DNA of 64,000 nucleotides from Ypsolopha sequella (GCA_934047225.1 OW203990.1:23663045-23727044); one strand, 5' to 3'. Counted from the stretch's first letter, positions 29,461-40,800 are shown. Program-made: numbers and translations. Notes: generated by a model from the letters alone, not told the origin.

Positions 29461-30763
29461 ATGAGCAAACGCAACCGTTTCAAGCAAACGTTAAGGCTGA
29501 CTGATCTATTAACGTCAGACCTGAAACATCTGCTAAGAAGGGGTTTAAGGAAAATTTCACAGGATCAAAATAAACTGTATCCACACGTGTAACATTGCAA
29601 GGCTTCTGCTGCTCTATATGTATATAAAAGTACCCTGACTGACTATCAGATCTATCGACTCCTGGACCAAACCGCTGAATCTAGAAACATGACATTTTGA
29701 CTGTAGTTTTCTTGTGTGATATTCTCGATTAGACAAACTGAAAATTTTTCAACCATTAAAAACTGTATATTGGCATATGTAAAAAAAAAACCAAAAGATG
29801 CCCACCCGTAGAGAATATTACCCGTCTCTCCACAAATCCAAAGCGTACTCTAGGATGCATATCCGGTACTCTTTGATATCCTATCCACACCCTTAAGGCA
29901 CGATCTTCCCTACCATTAGAGTGCCCCCCGGTCTAATCTTGGATATGCAATGGTTCCTGTAGTTCCATTAAACATGGGGCTTCAGGGGCTAGTGTTAATC
30001 CTTGGGTTAATTCGTTAATCGAGTCTGGTCAAGCCACGCTGAGATCGGTGCATTTCATTCATTCATTCATTCATGTAACCTTGCATAACGAACAGATAAC
30101 GAACAGAAATAGCGCACACGTTGAAGTTTGTTGTTTGTAGCCACCATCTGTCTACGAAGTGCTACGAGACCCGTAGTTGGGAGACGTCGGCGCGTAGCGA
30201 GTGGTGGATGACGCGTACAACCTAATAATGTTCGTCCGTTTATAAATTTCGCAGCGCACATAAATTTCGCAGAAGTCAATTCGAGGTCTGCATGGATTGA
30301 GTAATGCTTCCATTTCTTTGTCTTGCCCGGGCTTCTACTCTCTTGTTAACCCCCAAAATGTAATTACTGATGGGTCTGGCACATGTACTATAACGTGAAT
30401 AATTTTTCAATAATGTCTATGAATACTCAAAACTTCTATGAGATCTTTATTGAAACAAAAAATTAAATAACATTTAAAGATATACCTATAAAATAAAACA
30501 AAAACCCAACACTAAACTGAAACCCTTTTAAAATTATTATTTAATTATTTATTGCCAAAATTAAAGATGTACAATGGGTGGACTTAATGCTAAAGCTTTT
30601 TCTCCCAGTCAACCCATCAGGAGGAACAAGATAAAATACAGGCGTGCAAGGAAATATTTTGAGGAAAAATAACTAGAGCAAAATTTAAAGTTATTTAAAT
30701 GATATATATCAACACTAGTACTTATAATAATTTATTAAGTAAAAATCTGTTTTTTTTTCTCAG
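29461..30763. other. Repeat-rich part of duplicated unit
   Basis: Contains CTGACTGATCTATTAACG (29,498), a lepidopteran repeat at 29,800-30,075 ending in (ATTC)n, the GTAGCCACC..TCTACGA block at 30,135, and a minus-strand LINE tail at 30,535-30,680. No intact exon. Confidence 0.6.
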
Positions 30764-30963
30764 CAATTTACGTAAAGTCGAAAAAGGGACGAACATTGTT
30801 ACGTGTTGGAGGGTACACGTTCAGCATACAAAGTTTCTCACATTGCGGACACAAGAAACGATGGTTCTGTTCCACTCACCACCGTAAGAAGTGCCTTGCG
30901 ATCATACACACTTATGATGACGAAATTATTAAAATAAACAATGTTCATAATCATTTGAAGTAG
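30764..30963 (+). CDS. mod(mdg4): FLYWCH terminal exon 16
   Basis: 65 codons, phase 1, acceptor TTTTTTTTCTCAG ending at 30,763. YVKSKKGRTLLRVGGYTF, RWFCSTHHRKKCLAI, DDEIIKINNVHNHLK then TAG. The stop after HNH has changed to TTG, adding Leu-Lys. Close paralog of exon 15, with homologous upstream sequence from about 30,690. Confidence 0.88.
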
Positions 30964-32379
30964 AGGATTGCGATTTAATTATGTTTTTATACTTACATTA
31001 CCTCTTCAGATTATACACATAACTTTAAAATGTATCGTTAGGTTACCCTAATGTAAAGACTTATTTCTGTTTCGTCTCACGTGTTCCTATTGTGTTTACA
31101 TAATTGTGTTTAATAAATTTTGTTTTCACCTCAAAAGCTCGAAAAGCACGCCTTTGTTGCTTAAAAACAGTGAGCAAAATCGACATTTGCTTACTGGTTT
31201 TAAACAGTGAAAAAAAGTGTTTTAAATTAAGAACGCTTAGAATTGTTCAGAAACTCCATATCCTTTGCTCAAGAGAAAGAGAGATAGCAAACATCAGCGT
31301 GGCGGCTATCTGTTTTACTCTTTATGAATTCTATACACTTTGGGAGGCTATACACAGGCTTACACAGCCCCACAGTTTGTCGGATACCATAGGTAAACTT
31401 CTCGAAATCCTGTGTATGGCCTACCAATGTGTATGGAATCCGTACCATAGACTATAGACTCCTAATAAACAACTGACCTCTATAGTAATACAAAAAGCTT
31501 AAATATAATAATATTATAATAATAAAAGTAATACGCTGGCTATCGACGACCAGATAATGATGAAATTTGATTATCGATATTTTGGTGCTGTTCGCTGCAA
31601 TGAGTCACGTGGGTGTACTCGAAACTAATGATAGGGATGAGAAAATGACGTTATCTACATACTACATATAACAAGTGTCAATTTTAGTTCCCGATACGTT
31701 CGCTTAAAATCGGCACAAAAAAGAACTGTCTTTTTTATGGCAAAACATGTCCATTTATTGTATTGCTAGACCTCATCACTGGTATAAACAAATAAACTTC
31801 TACCGGAAACGGATAGATAGAGTAAAACGCCCGCGTGATTGTTAAGTTTTGCGTTTTCGATCGATTAATCAAAGATTTCCCGATTTTTCGCGGCTTTTGG
31901 GATTCAATTAACACTCCTTACATTTCATGTTATGTGCAAAATTATTATATGATGTATTGTTTAAAGAAAAAAAAACATTGAATTCTTATAAGTTCGTTCG
32001 AAAAGATCGTGTCTTTACATCTGTGTTTTCTCGCTAGTGAGATAAAAAGTTGTATGTGTCACACGAGAGCAAATTTATTTTGTGTCTTGTGCCTTTGAAT
32101 CCCTCACCACGCTCAGCATTCTATCTTAGAATCACTCGCTACGCTCGTAATAATTCAATAATAGAATACTTCGCTTGCTCGGGATTCAACCTCGGCAAAA
32201 AAAAATTTGCTCTCTTGTTGCACAAATAACTATTTTTCTGGTTTAAGAGGCTTTAAGTTAACATCGGCATGGCGTCTTTTTACTGTACACTCATTTATAT
32301 TGTAAAGTGTTGATTTCTCAACATGGTTGATACACTAAAGCTGGTATAAGTTCTACATAAAAAATTAAGGAGACTCAGA
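30964..32379. other. Non-coding unit with inserted repeats
   Basis: No exon. 32,030-32,245 is an interspersed repeat shared with 12,185-12,400. The unit landmark AAGTTAACATCGGCATGG follows at 32,254. Confidence 0.5.
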
Positions 32380-32475
32380 AGGAGATGGACATGTTCAACA
32401 CACAGCCGCGAGAAGTGTTATGTCGTTGTACACACTGTTGGAGATAAGGAAACGTGTGTAAACAATACATAACCA
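32380..32475 (+). pseudogene. Decayed FLYWCH exon, second half (unit 2)
   Basis: Open as RWTCSTHSREKCYVVVHTVG, then DKETCVNNT and a stop. Both cysteines are present (WTC, EKC), but the terminal H-N-H is gone (N-N-T). It is the least damaged of the three equivalents. I see no good acceptor or first half, so I call it decayed. Confidence 0.7.
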
Positions 32476-32665
32476 CGAGATCAGTAAGATGAGGAAAAAT
32501 CACAAACGTTGAAACTGACTGACTGATCTATCAACGTCAGACCTGGAACTTGAAATATACATACATCTGCTAAGAAGGGATTGTATGACAATTCCACGGG
32601 ATCAACAGAAAGTAGATCCTAGCGAGCAGCTTTGTAGGGTTTTCGCTATTTTATATGTTTATGTG

Positions 32666-33022
32666 GCAGGCAAATAGTAAAATTCCGCCTTTCAAAAACG
32701 GCGTCGTCAGTTTCTTAACGCTCGCTGGGGCAAATCGAAAAATGCCCGTTGTTTGTAAAATGACTTTGTCAATTTCTAAAAAGCCAAAATCGAAAATCTT
32801 TCACCACGAAAGGAAAAGTGGGTGCGACGACGAGCGGAGCGAGGAGGAGCGTGTAAGGTTTAGATGTAAGTACATATTGAGAGCCGAGTGAAGCGAAGTG
32901 AAGCGAGGCAACTCAGATAATACTTCAAACAGAATTACATTATGCCGAGCCAAATTTAAAAAATGCCGAATTCCACTAATGAGTGTTTAGACACCGATGA
33001 CGGAATTTTACTATTTGCCTGC
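32666..33022. mobile_element. TIR element inserted in unit 2
   Basis: Ends are inverted repeats: GCAGGCAAATAGTAAAATTC at the left and GAATTTTACTATTTGCCTGC at the right. The inside has a GC-rich stretch with CGACGAGCGGAGCGAGG. It explains part of why unit 2 is longer than units 1 and 3. Confidence 0.75.
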
Positions 33023-33604
33023 GATAAATAGAAGAATATTTTGACTGACAGAATAACTATTTTATCGTCTCTTAGACCAAACCGCTGAACCGAGAAACAT
33101 GAAATTAGGCTGTAGGTTTCTTGTTTAATGTTCTTGATTAAACAAACTGCAAATTTTTCATGCATCAAATATTTATTTTAATAACACTACTAATGAAAAG
33201 CTAGTAAAAGTTAAATATAATATATTTATAAATATTTATTTTGGGATATGTAAAAAAAACAAAACCTGTTACCTTGTATAATGAACAAATAATAACGAGC
33301 AGTAATAGCCTGCACGTGAAGGATTATTGGTTGTAGCCACTGCCTGTCTACGAGGTGCTAGGAGACTTCTAGCCGCAGAGATGTGGCGCATAGCGAGTGG
33401 TAGGTATCGCGTACAAACTCGCGGAAATTTATTTCTAAAAATTAATTCGAGATCTGCATAGAATGAGTAATGCTCACGTTTCTTTGTCCTGCCTGGCCTC
33501 CTGCTCTCCTTCAGTCCCCCCAAATTATAATTACTGGCACATGTACTTTATCGTGAATTTATTTTTAGCAATGTCAATTAATATATTTTTTTTATTTTTT
33601 TCAG

Positions 33605-33798
33605 CAATTTACGTAAAGTCACAAAAAGGACGAACATTGTTGCGTGTTGGAGGGTACACGTTCAGCACACAAAGTGTCTCACAATGCGGACACAAGAAGC
33701 GCTGGTACTGTTCCACTCACAACCGCAAGAAGTGCCGTGCGGCCTTACACACTTATGATGACGAACTCATTAAAATAAACAATGTTCATAATCATTGA
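33605..33798 (+). CDS. mod(mdg4): FLYWCH terminal exon 17
   Basis: 63 codons, phase 1, acceptor TTTTTTTATTTTTTTCAG ending at 33,604. YVKSQKGRTLLRVGGYTF, QCGHKKRWYCSTHNRKKCRAA, HNH then TGA. It keeps the consensus of the subclass and may be close to the ancestral form. Confidence 0.89.
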
Positions 33799-34167
33799 AA
33801 TTAGAGGATTTCAATTTCATTACTCCTATATCCTGACATAACATCTTCATATTATACAAATAACTTTTTAATGTATCGTAAATTTACCTTAATGTTTAAA
33901 GACTTTAAGTTAAAGAGTTTTAAAGTGTGTAAGTTAAAGTGTTTTATGTGTTGTTTGTTCCTATTGTGTTAACATAATCATATTTAATAAATTTTTGTTT
34001 TTCTGGTCTGTGGGGCTTTAAATTAACTTTGGCATGGTGACTTTTCACTGTTCACTAACTTACGTTGTCAGGTATCAATTTCTCCACATTGAAACAATTG
34101 AAACAATAAAAACAAAAAATAGGGTATAAGTTCCACAAAAAAAAAAAAACAAAGAAGATTTAGAAGA

Positions 34168-34265
34168 AGATAGACATGTTCAACACCTAGACGCGAGAAG
34201 TGTTATGTCGTTGTACACAACATTGGAGATAAGGTTACGTGTGTAAACAATACATAAACACGAGA
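34168..34265 (+). pseudogene. Decayed FLYWCH exon, second half (unit 3)
   Basis: Reads R-stop-TCSTPRREKCYVVVHNIGDK then VTCVNNT and a stop. The conserved W codon is TAG. It matches the 32,380 remnant almost word for word, about 370 bp after exon 17. Confidence 0.75.
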
Positions 34266-34458
34266 TCAATAAAATCAGAAAAAGTGGCTTGCAAACGTTG
34301 AAGCTGAACTCGATGAACCAAATTTCACATATTTCATCTATAAAAACTTTATTTTGGGATATGTAATAAAAAAAATAGGTTACCTCGTAGGTATAACCAA
34401 CAGATAATTAATGATAAAACGAACACCTGTTCGTGAAGTTCTATCATAACTATTCGAG

Positions 34459-34552
34459 CTGCTCAATTCGACGCGATTAATATTGACATGTAGTACTGTC
34501 TTCAAGTTCACGGACATATTACATGTAAATATTAATCGCGAGAATTGAGCAG
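34459..34552. repeat. Short inverted repeat
   Basis: GCTGCTCAATTCG.CGCGATTAATATT is mirrored by AATATTAATCGCGAGAATTGAGCAG across about 40 bp. Possibly a tiny MITE. Confidence 0.7.
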
Positions 34553-34559
34553 TGAAGCA

Positions 34560-34700
34560 TAATAACAAACAGAACTAGCGCGCACGTTGTAGTCTTTTGG
34601 TTGTAGACACCGCCTGTCTACGAGGTGCTACGAGTCTCGTAGCGCGGAGATGTGGCGCGTAGCGAGTGGTGGAAACGGGCGGAAATTATTTATAAAAATG
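34560..34700 (+). repeat. Fourth copy of unit landmark (GTAGACACCGCCTGTC block)
   Basis: The TAGCGCGCACGTTG..CTACGAGGTGCTACGAG block that precedes exons 15, 16 and 17 occurs here a fourth time. The next coding segment downstream is not a FLYWCH exon but the first DUF4806-module exon. Confidence 0.7.
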
Positions 34701-35131
34701 TTAAAAATATCATATTATATTAATTAACAATTAAAAATGTATAAAAATAAAAATCAATTCGAGACCTACAAGGAATTAGCAATGCTACCATTTCTTTGTC
34801 GTGCCCGCTCTTCTGTTCTATAAATTTTTTATATAGAATTAATTAAAATACGGTACAGATGCCGAATTGTTTAAATTCTTATCACGTGTATCAAGTATTT
34901 CTTGAAACCCCGCACCTCACGATATCTTCCCGTGGTAAACATCATCTTCTCTTATGAGCCCACAATTTCTACAAAGGATTTAAAAGCGTTTTTCCCGCTA
35001 TCAAGTTTTGTCAGTTTTCTTCTACGTGCAAAATTCTAGTATTGTAGTAACATATTTCTCAATTTATTTTTTCTTTTATATGGAATATCCAGAGTCCAGA
35101 GGATGTTATTTATATATGTTTTTTGTTACAG

Positions 35132-35385
35132 ACCGTTCTAGCAAAACATTTGCAACCCAGCAGTGTAATCACATTCAGGTGGTGACGGACCTGTCAAACC
35201 TAATGACAGAACTGGATAGAAAAGTTAACTTGATTTTAGGACGGCCAGAGGAGCCATGTAACCAACAAAGAGCAGAAGATGCATGCTTAGAGCCATCTTT
35301 TCTGACAGCCGTACCAGTAAAAGACGTTGATAGTTTCTGTCATTTAGATGAACAATTGAAAATTAGCGAGAATAAACAAGCAATG
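35132..35385 (+). CDS. DUF4806-like module, exon A
   Basis: 84 full codons. The acceptor TTTTTTGTTACAG ends at 35,131 and is entered in phase 1, exactly like the FLYWCH exons. The exon ends at ATG|GTAAAC (35,385/35,386), phase 0. The peptide has a helical VVTDLSNLMTELDRKVNLIL stretch that may be a short coiled coil. After that come a poorly conserved linker and LDEQLKISENKQAM, the usual lead into a DUF4806 domain. Function of DUF4806 is unknown. It could instead be an internal exon of a separate gene. Confidence 0.75.
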
Positions 35386-36956
35386 GTAAACTGTTCCATT
35401 CCTTTTTTTGTATTTTAAAATATTCGTATTGAAAAAGTTATTCTATGTACATTAAAAGTACAGACTTATCTATACCCTACTTGTGTAGTTGCAACCAAAG
35501 ATTATTGAACAACATTTATTTGGAACTCTTTGTATAATACTATGACCTTACCTAACTTGTTGTTTGACTTCAATAGTTACGCACTAAACATTGACTTATA
35601 CCAAAATATTACCTATATTATACACAAACAAATGTGAAATTAAATGTACACTATTGAACCAGCTTTCCTATACCTTTCGTTTTTTTCAGGTGAAATTTTT
35701 GGCAGGTGTCGGCGGTAAAAATCCCCGTTCTTTCACCACTAATATGCTTAGGAAAATACTACTCGATGATGTGGCCGAGAAGTATTCTCTGACAGGAAAA
35801 AAAATGAAAAACTCCGATAAGAAACCATTTATTGTCACAGAGACTTGTAAAATAATATTTCGTAAGTATCTTTGAGGTTTTTTTGGTAAATTTAATAAAG
35901 ATAAAGATAATTTAGGTAATTTAGATAATTTAGGAAATACAGGCCCTAATTTCCCTACAATATTAATTTTTATTTTAGTTTTGATTCAAATTTTACTTTT
36001 AATTTTAGAATCAGCAGTTGCTATCATTCAATCTTATGTTATTGCTATTTTAAGAACTCTTTATTCTAGAGAATAGGTAAGTTGGCTATAATTATGTTAT
36101 GTATGTTAAGTACCAAATTAACCCTTTCACACACAAACGACAGTCAAATCACTACACATGCTGCTATTATTGTCAATTATATATATTAAATATTATAGTT
36201 AAGTATATATTTTCGCATGTAGGGGGAATCTGATAGTTCTTGATAGTGGGGAATTCGCTTTTAGCTACTTGTCACACTTGTCTTGAATAGGACAGACAGT
36301 AATAAAATAATTAAATACACAACTTCGGCAATAATAATATAATACAAATGTATTAACGCAAAATATAATCGCGAGTTCGTAATCCCTACACACAGTCAGT
36401 CTCCTTATTTATCAGACGCGGATAAGCACTACCCTTTTGGTAGATGTAGGGTGGAGTCCTGACAGTAAGATCCGTATAGCTTCGATATCCCGTAGTAGTG
36501 CAGTAAGGGGTGCAGTAAGAGGTGCAGGGGTCGTAGTTGGCGAAGTCTGTAAGCGTCGATGAAGAAGATTGATGCTCTTCGGCCCAGAAAGTGGTCCCCA
36601 GAAGTGGGGGAATACACACAACTATTAGGTATATCAAAAGATATACTATAAGATTTTGATGAAAAAGCTAGCAATAAAATTATGAGGTGCTGCGGAGCAC
36701 CGCACGCACACCTCAGATGAAGGTTCGAGCTGATCGGCACAAAATGACGGTATTTTACGCATACTGTCTTAATATTTACGCCTGAGGTAAATAATGCTGC
36801 ATCCTAGCTGTTTCACATTGTCGCTAATTTTTGGTTGTTGCATTGTGAAATGGCTTATACACCATAGGAGTTAAAATCGCTTTTTCACTATCACGAACTG
36901 TCAGTTCTCTCCTTCGTGCAAGAATATAATTGCATATGTTGTATTTATATTTTCAG
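35386..36956. other. Introns of the DUF4806 module
   Basis: AT-rich apart from exon B. Minus-strand frames at 36,386-36,740 have no recognised domain, and I do not call them. No FLYWCH exon. Confidence 0.5.
35690..35861 (+). CDS. DUF4806-like module, exon B (domain core)
   Basis: Acceptor CGTTTTTTTCAG ends at 35,689, phase 0 entry. 57 codons plus one base, donor C|GTAAGT at 35,861. It holds the domain core: VKFLAGVGGKNPRSFTTNML with the typical double Gly, then LLDDVAEKYSLTG, then DKKPFIVTETCKIIF. Exon phases A-B match (0/0), which supports the join. Confidence 0.8.
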
Positions 36957-37053
36957 AAGTTTGTAAAAAAGTATATGAAGACGCTACCGATGAAACACTT
37001 AGAGAAATCACCAGTGACTGGTTAAATCAAGCCAAAATAAGATTATCAAGAAG
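36957..37053 (+). CDS. DUF4806-like module, exon C
   Basis: Acceptor ATTTATATTTTCAG ends at 36,956. Two bases complete a Gln codon with the last base of exon B. 31 codons, then AG|GTAAGA at 37,053. The peptide VCKKVYEDATDETLREITSD is followed by WLNQAKIRLSR, the expected end of DUF4806 (tryptophan, then R-rich). It is separated from exon B by 1.1 kb. Confidence 0.78.
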
Positions 37054-37365
37054 GTAAGATTATATATCTTCTTGCAATAATAGTGTCACTGTCTACGGCG
37101 ATAGGGTCTGAGTTCGATGCCCAGGTGGGGCAGAGATTGCAATGATTGAATTTTTGTATTTGAGTTGTGGTGTTTCTATAAAAAGGTGTCTGGGACAATA
37201 TTTTAGTAGTGCTGTGAGAGAGGAGGAGCTCTTACAATTATAAGAGCTTTAAGGGGCGTTTGAGAATCCACTCTTATTTTAGAATTTTATCAGTAAGCAC
37301 ACAAACAATATAACTCTTTGTTAACTACCAGCCACTAATTTATTCTTTTTATTTCATCGTTTCAG

Positions 37366-37408
37366 AGCTGAGAGACAAAAACAACTGCACCTAGAGAATC
37401 AAAAATAG
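37366..37408 (+). CDS. DUF4806-like module, terminal exon D
   Basis: Acceptor TTTCATCGTTTCAG ends at 37,365. One base completes Arg with AG from exon C, then AERQKQLHLENQK and TAG. A 43-nt last coding exon. AATAAA near 37,495 could be its polyadenylation signal. The whole module would add about 188 residues. Confidence 0.72.
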
Positions 37409-37640
37409 AGGTAAATTTAGTGTAATTAATTTTATTATCTGCATGAATTTACTGCTGATCCATTTGGGATAGATATTAAATTGAAAATTTTGAAATAAAT
37501 ATAGAATTTCACAGGCTGCTTCCATTAATTAAAATCTGAGCAAAGTGCCCACTGAAGGCTTAACTACAACACCTCCGCCACACATGAGGAAATTCAATTT
37601 AAGCTCGAGCCAAGTTTTCATGCATACATACAGACCCAGT

Positions 37641-37937
37641 AAAGCAGATTTTGAAGGCTTTAATTTTATCATCTTGTCAATAAAACACATTACTTGGTAA
37701 CTGCTCCACTTTTATATTTACATTACACTAGCGACCGGTTTCGTTATAATAACATCAAGAACCAACAACGACAAGTATCAATTTGCTTTAATTTTAGTTT
37801 TAGTGCCGTCAAAACTAAACATTCTTCATTGCAAAATGGTTTTAAAGTGTATAGAACAAAAGCTAAATCACTAAGAAAAATTTAAAGTTATGACAGCACT
37901 TTAAACTGAAGTTAAAGCCTTCAGAATTCAGGCTTTA
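37641..37937. mobile_element. MITE family 1, copy 4 (with internal insertion)
   Basis: Left arm AAAGCAGATTTTGAAGGC, right arm GCCTTCAGAATTCAGGCTTT. The core repeats TTTAATTTTAGTTTTAGTGC about 145 bp inside, so a segment of about 130 bp appears inserted in the left arm. Confidence 0.65.
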
Positions 37938-38194
37938 ATATTTAAGCAAACCATTTCCTGTGGCAATTTTAAATCAAACTTCCTAGTTTCTCTATAACAA
38001 ACTTGTATGTTGTTTGCCAATGCTAACTTACGACACTGCACGTAGACCAAAGCAGAGACAACACAAGCTCCCTTACTCAAAAAAATTAAAATAATTGCTT
38101 TCAGTTAAATGATACAAATGAGATTTGACAGAATTTAAGTATAAACAATTGAGGCTAAAATAAATGACGAAAACCTTAATTCCTTTTCCCGGTG

Positions 38195-38370
38195 CTGTGG
38201 TCGCCCCCGACACCTGTCATTCCTGTAGTCGAAGCATCAACAGTGGCAACATTGCGTCTGCCGGATGCCGTCGATCCCTTTGAAGTGAAGCCGGAGGAGG
38301 TGCAGGTCGTGATCGCATCCTTCAGAAACGACGCGGCCGGTGTTCTCAATGAGTTGATTGCACTTTAAAA
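38195..38370 (+). mobile_element. Possible retroelement ORF fragment
   Basis: A GC-richer open stretch reads TLRLPDAVDPFEVKPEEVQ, then VVIASFRNDAAG, then a stop. 'PF-x-V-x-x-E-E-V-x-x-x-I' leading to a GxD-like break resembles the segment before the RT core of R1-type LINEs. Too short to classify firmly. Confidence 0.35.
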
Positions 38371-39167
38371 AGTCATACTGGAAAGTAAAGAAAATAACCA
38401 CACTTTTGTACTTTTTCGTTGTTTTTATCGGTTTTAAATTGTTTAAAAATAAGGGATATGTTTATTAAAACCCACTTACGTGGTCGACCTAGATAATTTA
38501 AAGAGCAATATTACCAGATATGTTTCGTTAATAAAAGAGTGGAATTATGGAAATGGCATGATTTGAAAGGTCTTTTTACATGCTGTTCGTAAATTATTTC
38601 TATCGAGCAAAGTTTATCTGATCGTGTAACACATGCGTGGAAGACCTAGATAAAGGTTCGAACTATATTGCGTATTTTTTTTTTTAAGTTTTAGACGATA
38701 TTTGAAAGTTCTATTTGACTTTGAAATTACTCATTTTGGGATAAGAGCGCCTTAAGAACGTTGGACGCTTACTAGATCGTGCGCAATGGAAAAGAAGAAC
38801 AAGGAGAGCCGACTTCAAGCAAATGGGAAAAGGCGCAGGAAGATAATGATTGATTCCTTGACATGTTTTATAATTTTACTATTTTAAGATTGAAATAAAA
38901 ATCATTTGATTAATAATTATATAGATATATAAATTAAAACATAATTTTTTTGTTAATTGTATTAGGAATCAAATATTTTTTCCGGCAATATCTAGAGTTT
39001 TGATTTTGGAAATGTTGCTAGCTATTTTTTTTAACAAAAATATAAAACTAACTTTTTTCCCTTTTGCCCTGAATCCGCCCCTCTCGCATTGCGCGTTTTT
39101 TCACTTGAAGTGACAGTGACAAAAATAAAATTCGTATAGCCTCTTAACTTCTTCTTTTTTCTTTCAG
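38371..39167. other. Intron upstream of exon 18
   Basis: No coding signal. The 180 bp before exon 18 (TTTTTTCCCTTTTGCCCTGA, then ATCCGCCCCTCTCGCA, then AGTGACAGTGA) is repeated at 53,795-53,960 without an exon behind it. Confidence 0.6.
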
Positions 39168-39370
39168 AAAATGTGTTTTTTACTTCATCAAGATACGGGA
39201 AGCCTGTAATACAATATGGCCAATACAGATTCAACAAAAGTCATCCATCATCTACGAAGGGACCTAAGGCTCTATGGATTTGCGTAAAACATAGAAACAA
39301 AGGATGTCGCGCTAGTATCACTACTGTGGATGACGTCATTGTAAAAATATACAATACACACACTCATTAA
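39168..39370 (+). CDS. mod(mdg4): FLYWCH terminal exon 18 (HTH-ending subclass)
   Basis: 66 codons, phase 1, acceptor TTTTTTCTTTCAG ending at 39,167. FFTSSRYGKPVIQYGQYRF, then LWICVKHRNKGCRASI, then DDVIVKIYNTHTH and TAA. The last zinc pair is H-T-H rather than H-N-H. Its close paralog is exon 25 at 51,269, of identical length and ending. Confidence 0.88.
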
Positions 39371-40020
39371 TATCATGTTGTATAATTCATAGAAGTACTA
39401 TCATGGCTGCCATTACTTCTGGTTGCCGTTACCAAGATATTCAAAGACAAATTTAATATTATTAACTGCAGAGGGTGGCCAGGAACAATACGACTAAGCT
39501 TTAAACCATCCCTGAGATAACACTTACCATTTGCAAGCAATCGAATTGTAATTGGTTTAGCTTTTCTAGAGATGTGATGGTCTGCATAAACACACATACG
39601 ACATTATACTTCCTAACAGACAAACAACTTCTTGGTACTCGAAATGCATTTTTCGAATCGTCGTGGGGCGTTGTTTATCAGACGTTTCAGCTCAAAATAT
39701 GGAAACAAACTCAGATAAGAACAGCAATTTCACAATTGTGATACTCGTATGTATACGATAATAGACATATTCTGGAAAATGGACGTATGATTGCATTAAA
39801 ATATATTTTAGAATTATTTTAATTGTTTGATTGTTATAATCCATATCCATTTTAGCTACAGCTTTCACTGTAGACTAAGTAATTCCTGGACGAGTAAGTT
39901 AAGAGGCCGAGCCTGCAGGGCGAAGACTTTTATATACGAGTCCAGGAGGGCTAATTATGGTCGAAGCAAGTATAGTGCTTTTCTCAAAAATAAAGCGAGG
40001 CAATTTATATAGGATATAGG

Positions 40021-40470
40021 TAGGGTTGCCAACCGTACTTTAAAATAAAGTATCTTACGTTATTTTGGGTCCCTGTACTTTATACTTTTGAATACCAATA
40101 AAGTACGTGAAAATACTTTATTTTAATCTTTACATAAAATTGAACTTAAACTGAAAACAAAAACAGAGCCGTAAAGAAATCCAAGGGAAAATGTATGACT
40201 TCCTTCATTGTGGATGATATTTTTTTATGTTGTGCGTTTGTGTTTATGCAAATAGCACAAAAAATACAGTTTCACAAAAGGATTTGAGGATGTTAGTATG
40301 TAGTCTGGCCTTCCTAGTTCCTACCGCCCGCAGCTACCGTGACATTTTTTTCAAAAAACCTTTGAACTCCCTTGAATAAAGAATACTTTTTTCTAAAGGA
40401 CCATACTTTTTATTTACCTTCCCTGAAATCAGATATACTTTATTTCTTCTAAAAAAAGTTGGCAACCCTA
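40021..40470. mobile_element. hAT-like MITE with 8-bp target duplication
   Basis: Ends TAGGGTTGCCAAC and GTTGGCAACCCTA are perfect inverted repeats. GATATAGG flanks both sides (40,013-40,020 and 40,471-40,478), an 8-bp target-site duplication typical of hAT transposons. About 450 bp, no transposase. Confidence 0.88.
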
Positions 40471-40629
40471 GATATAGGATAAGGAGTAAAATGAAATTAA
40501 ATGAACTAACTATATTGAAAGTCACGTTATTCATATTGGAGGAAAATTTCGTGAAGGGGTACGAAAATGCCTTGTTTAAATGTACCTCAAAATGTTCAAT
40601 AACAAAAAAAGATTCGTTTCGAGTCGAGT

Positions 40630-40800
40630 ATTTGGCGCGCAACGTTCAGTCAGCAGACAATCTGGCGGGACCGCTACCGACCAATCAGATGGCGTGTTCT
40701 GCGAATGAGTGATTGTGTGGCTTGGGATTGGTCGAGACAGCTCACGCCATACGGTGTGCTGGCGCCGCGGAGACTAGCGGGCCGGTGGCAAGATGGGAGC
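40630..40800. promoter_or_regulatory. GC-rich block with CCAAT/ATTGG motifs (candidate promoter)
   Basis: A local GC-rich island in AT-rich DNA with CCAATCA, GATTGGTCG, and GCGCCGCGGAG. It lies 240 bp upstream of exon 19. It could be an internal start site for transcripts that donate 3' exons, but there is no direct proof. Confidence 0.3.

Noticed and set aside
31104..31457. 117-residue open frame
   Set aside because: No recognisable domain, no splice signals, composition like the surrounding intron.
36386..36740. Three overlapping minus-strand frames of 69-103 residues
   Set aside because: They lie in an intron of the DUF4806 module, with no domain and no splice context.
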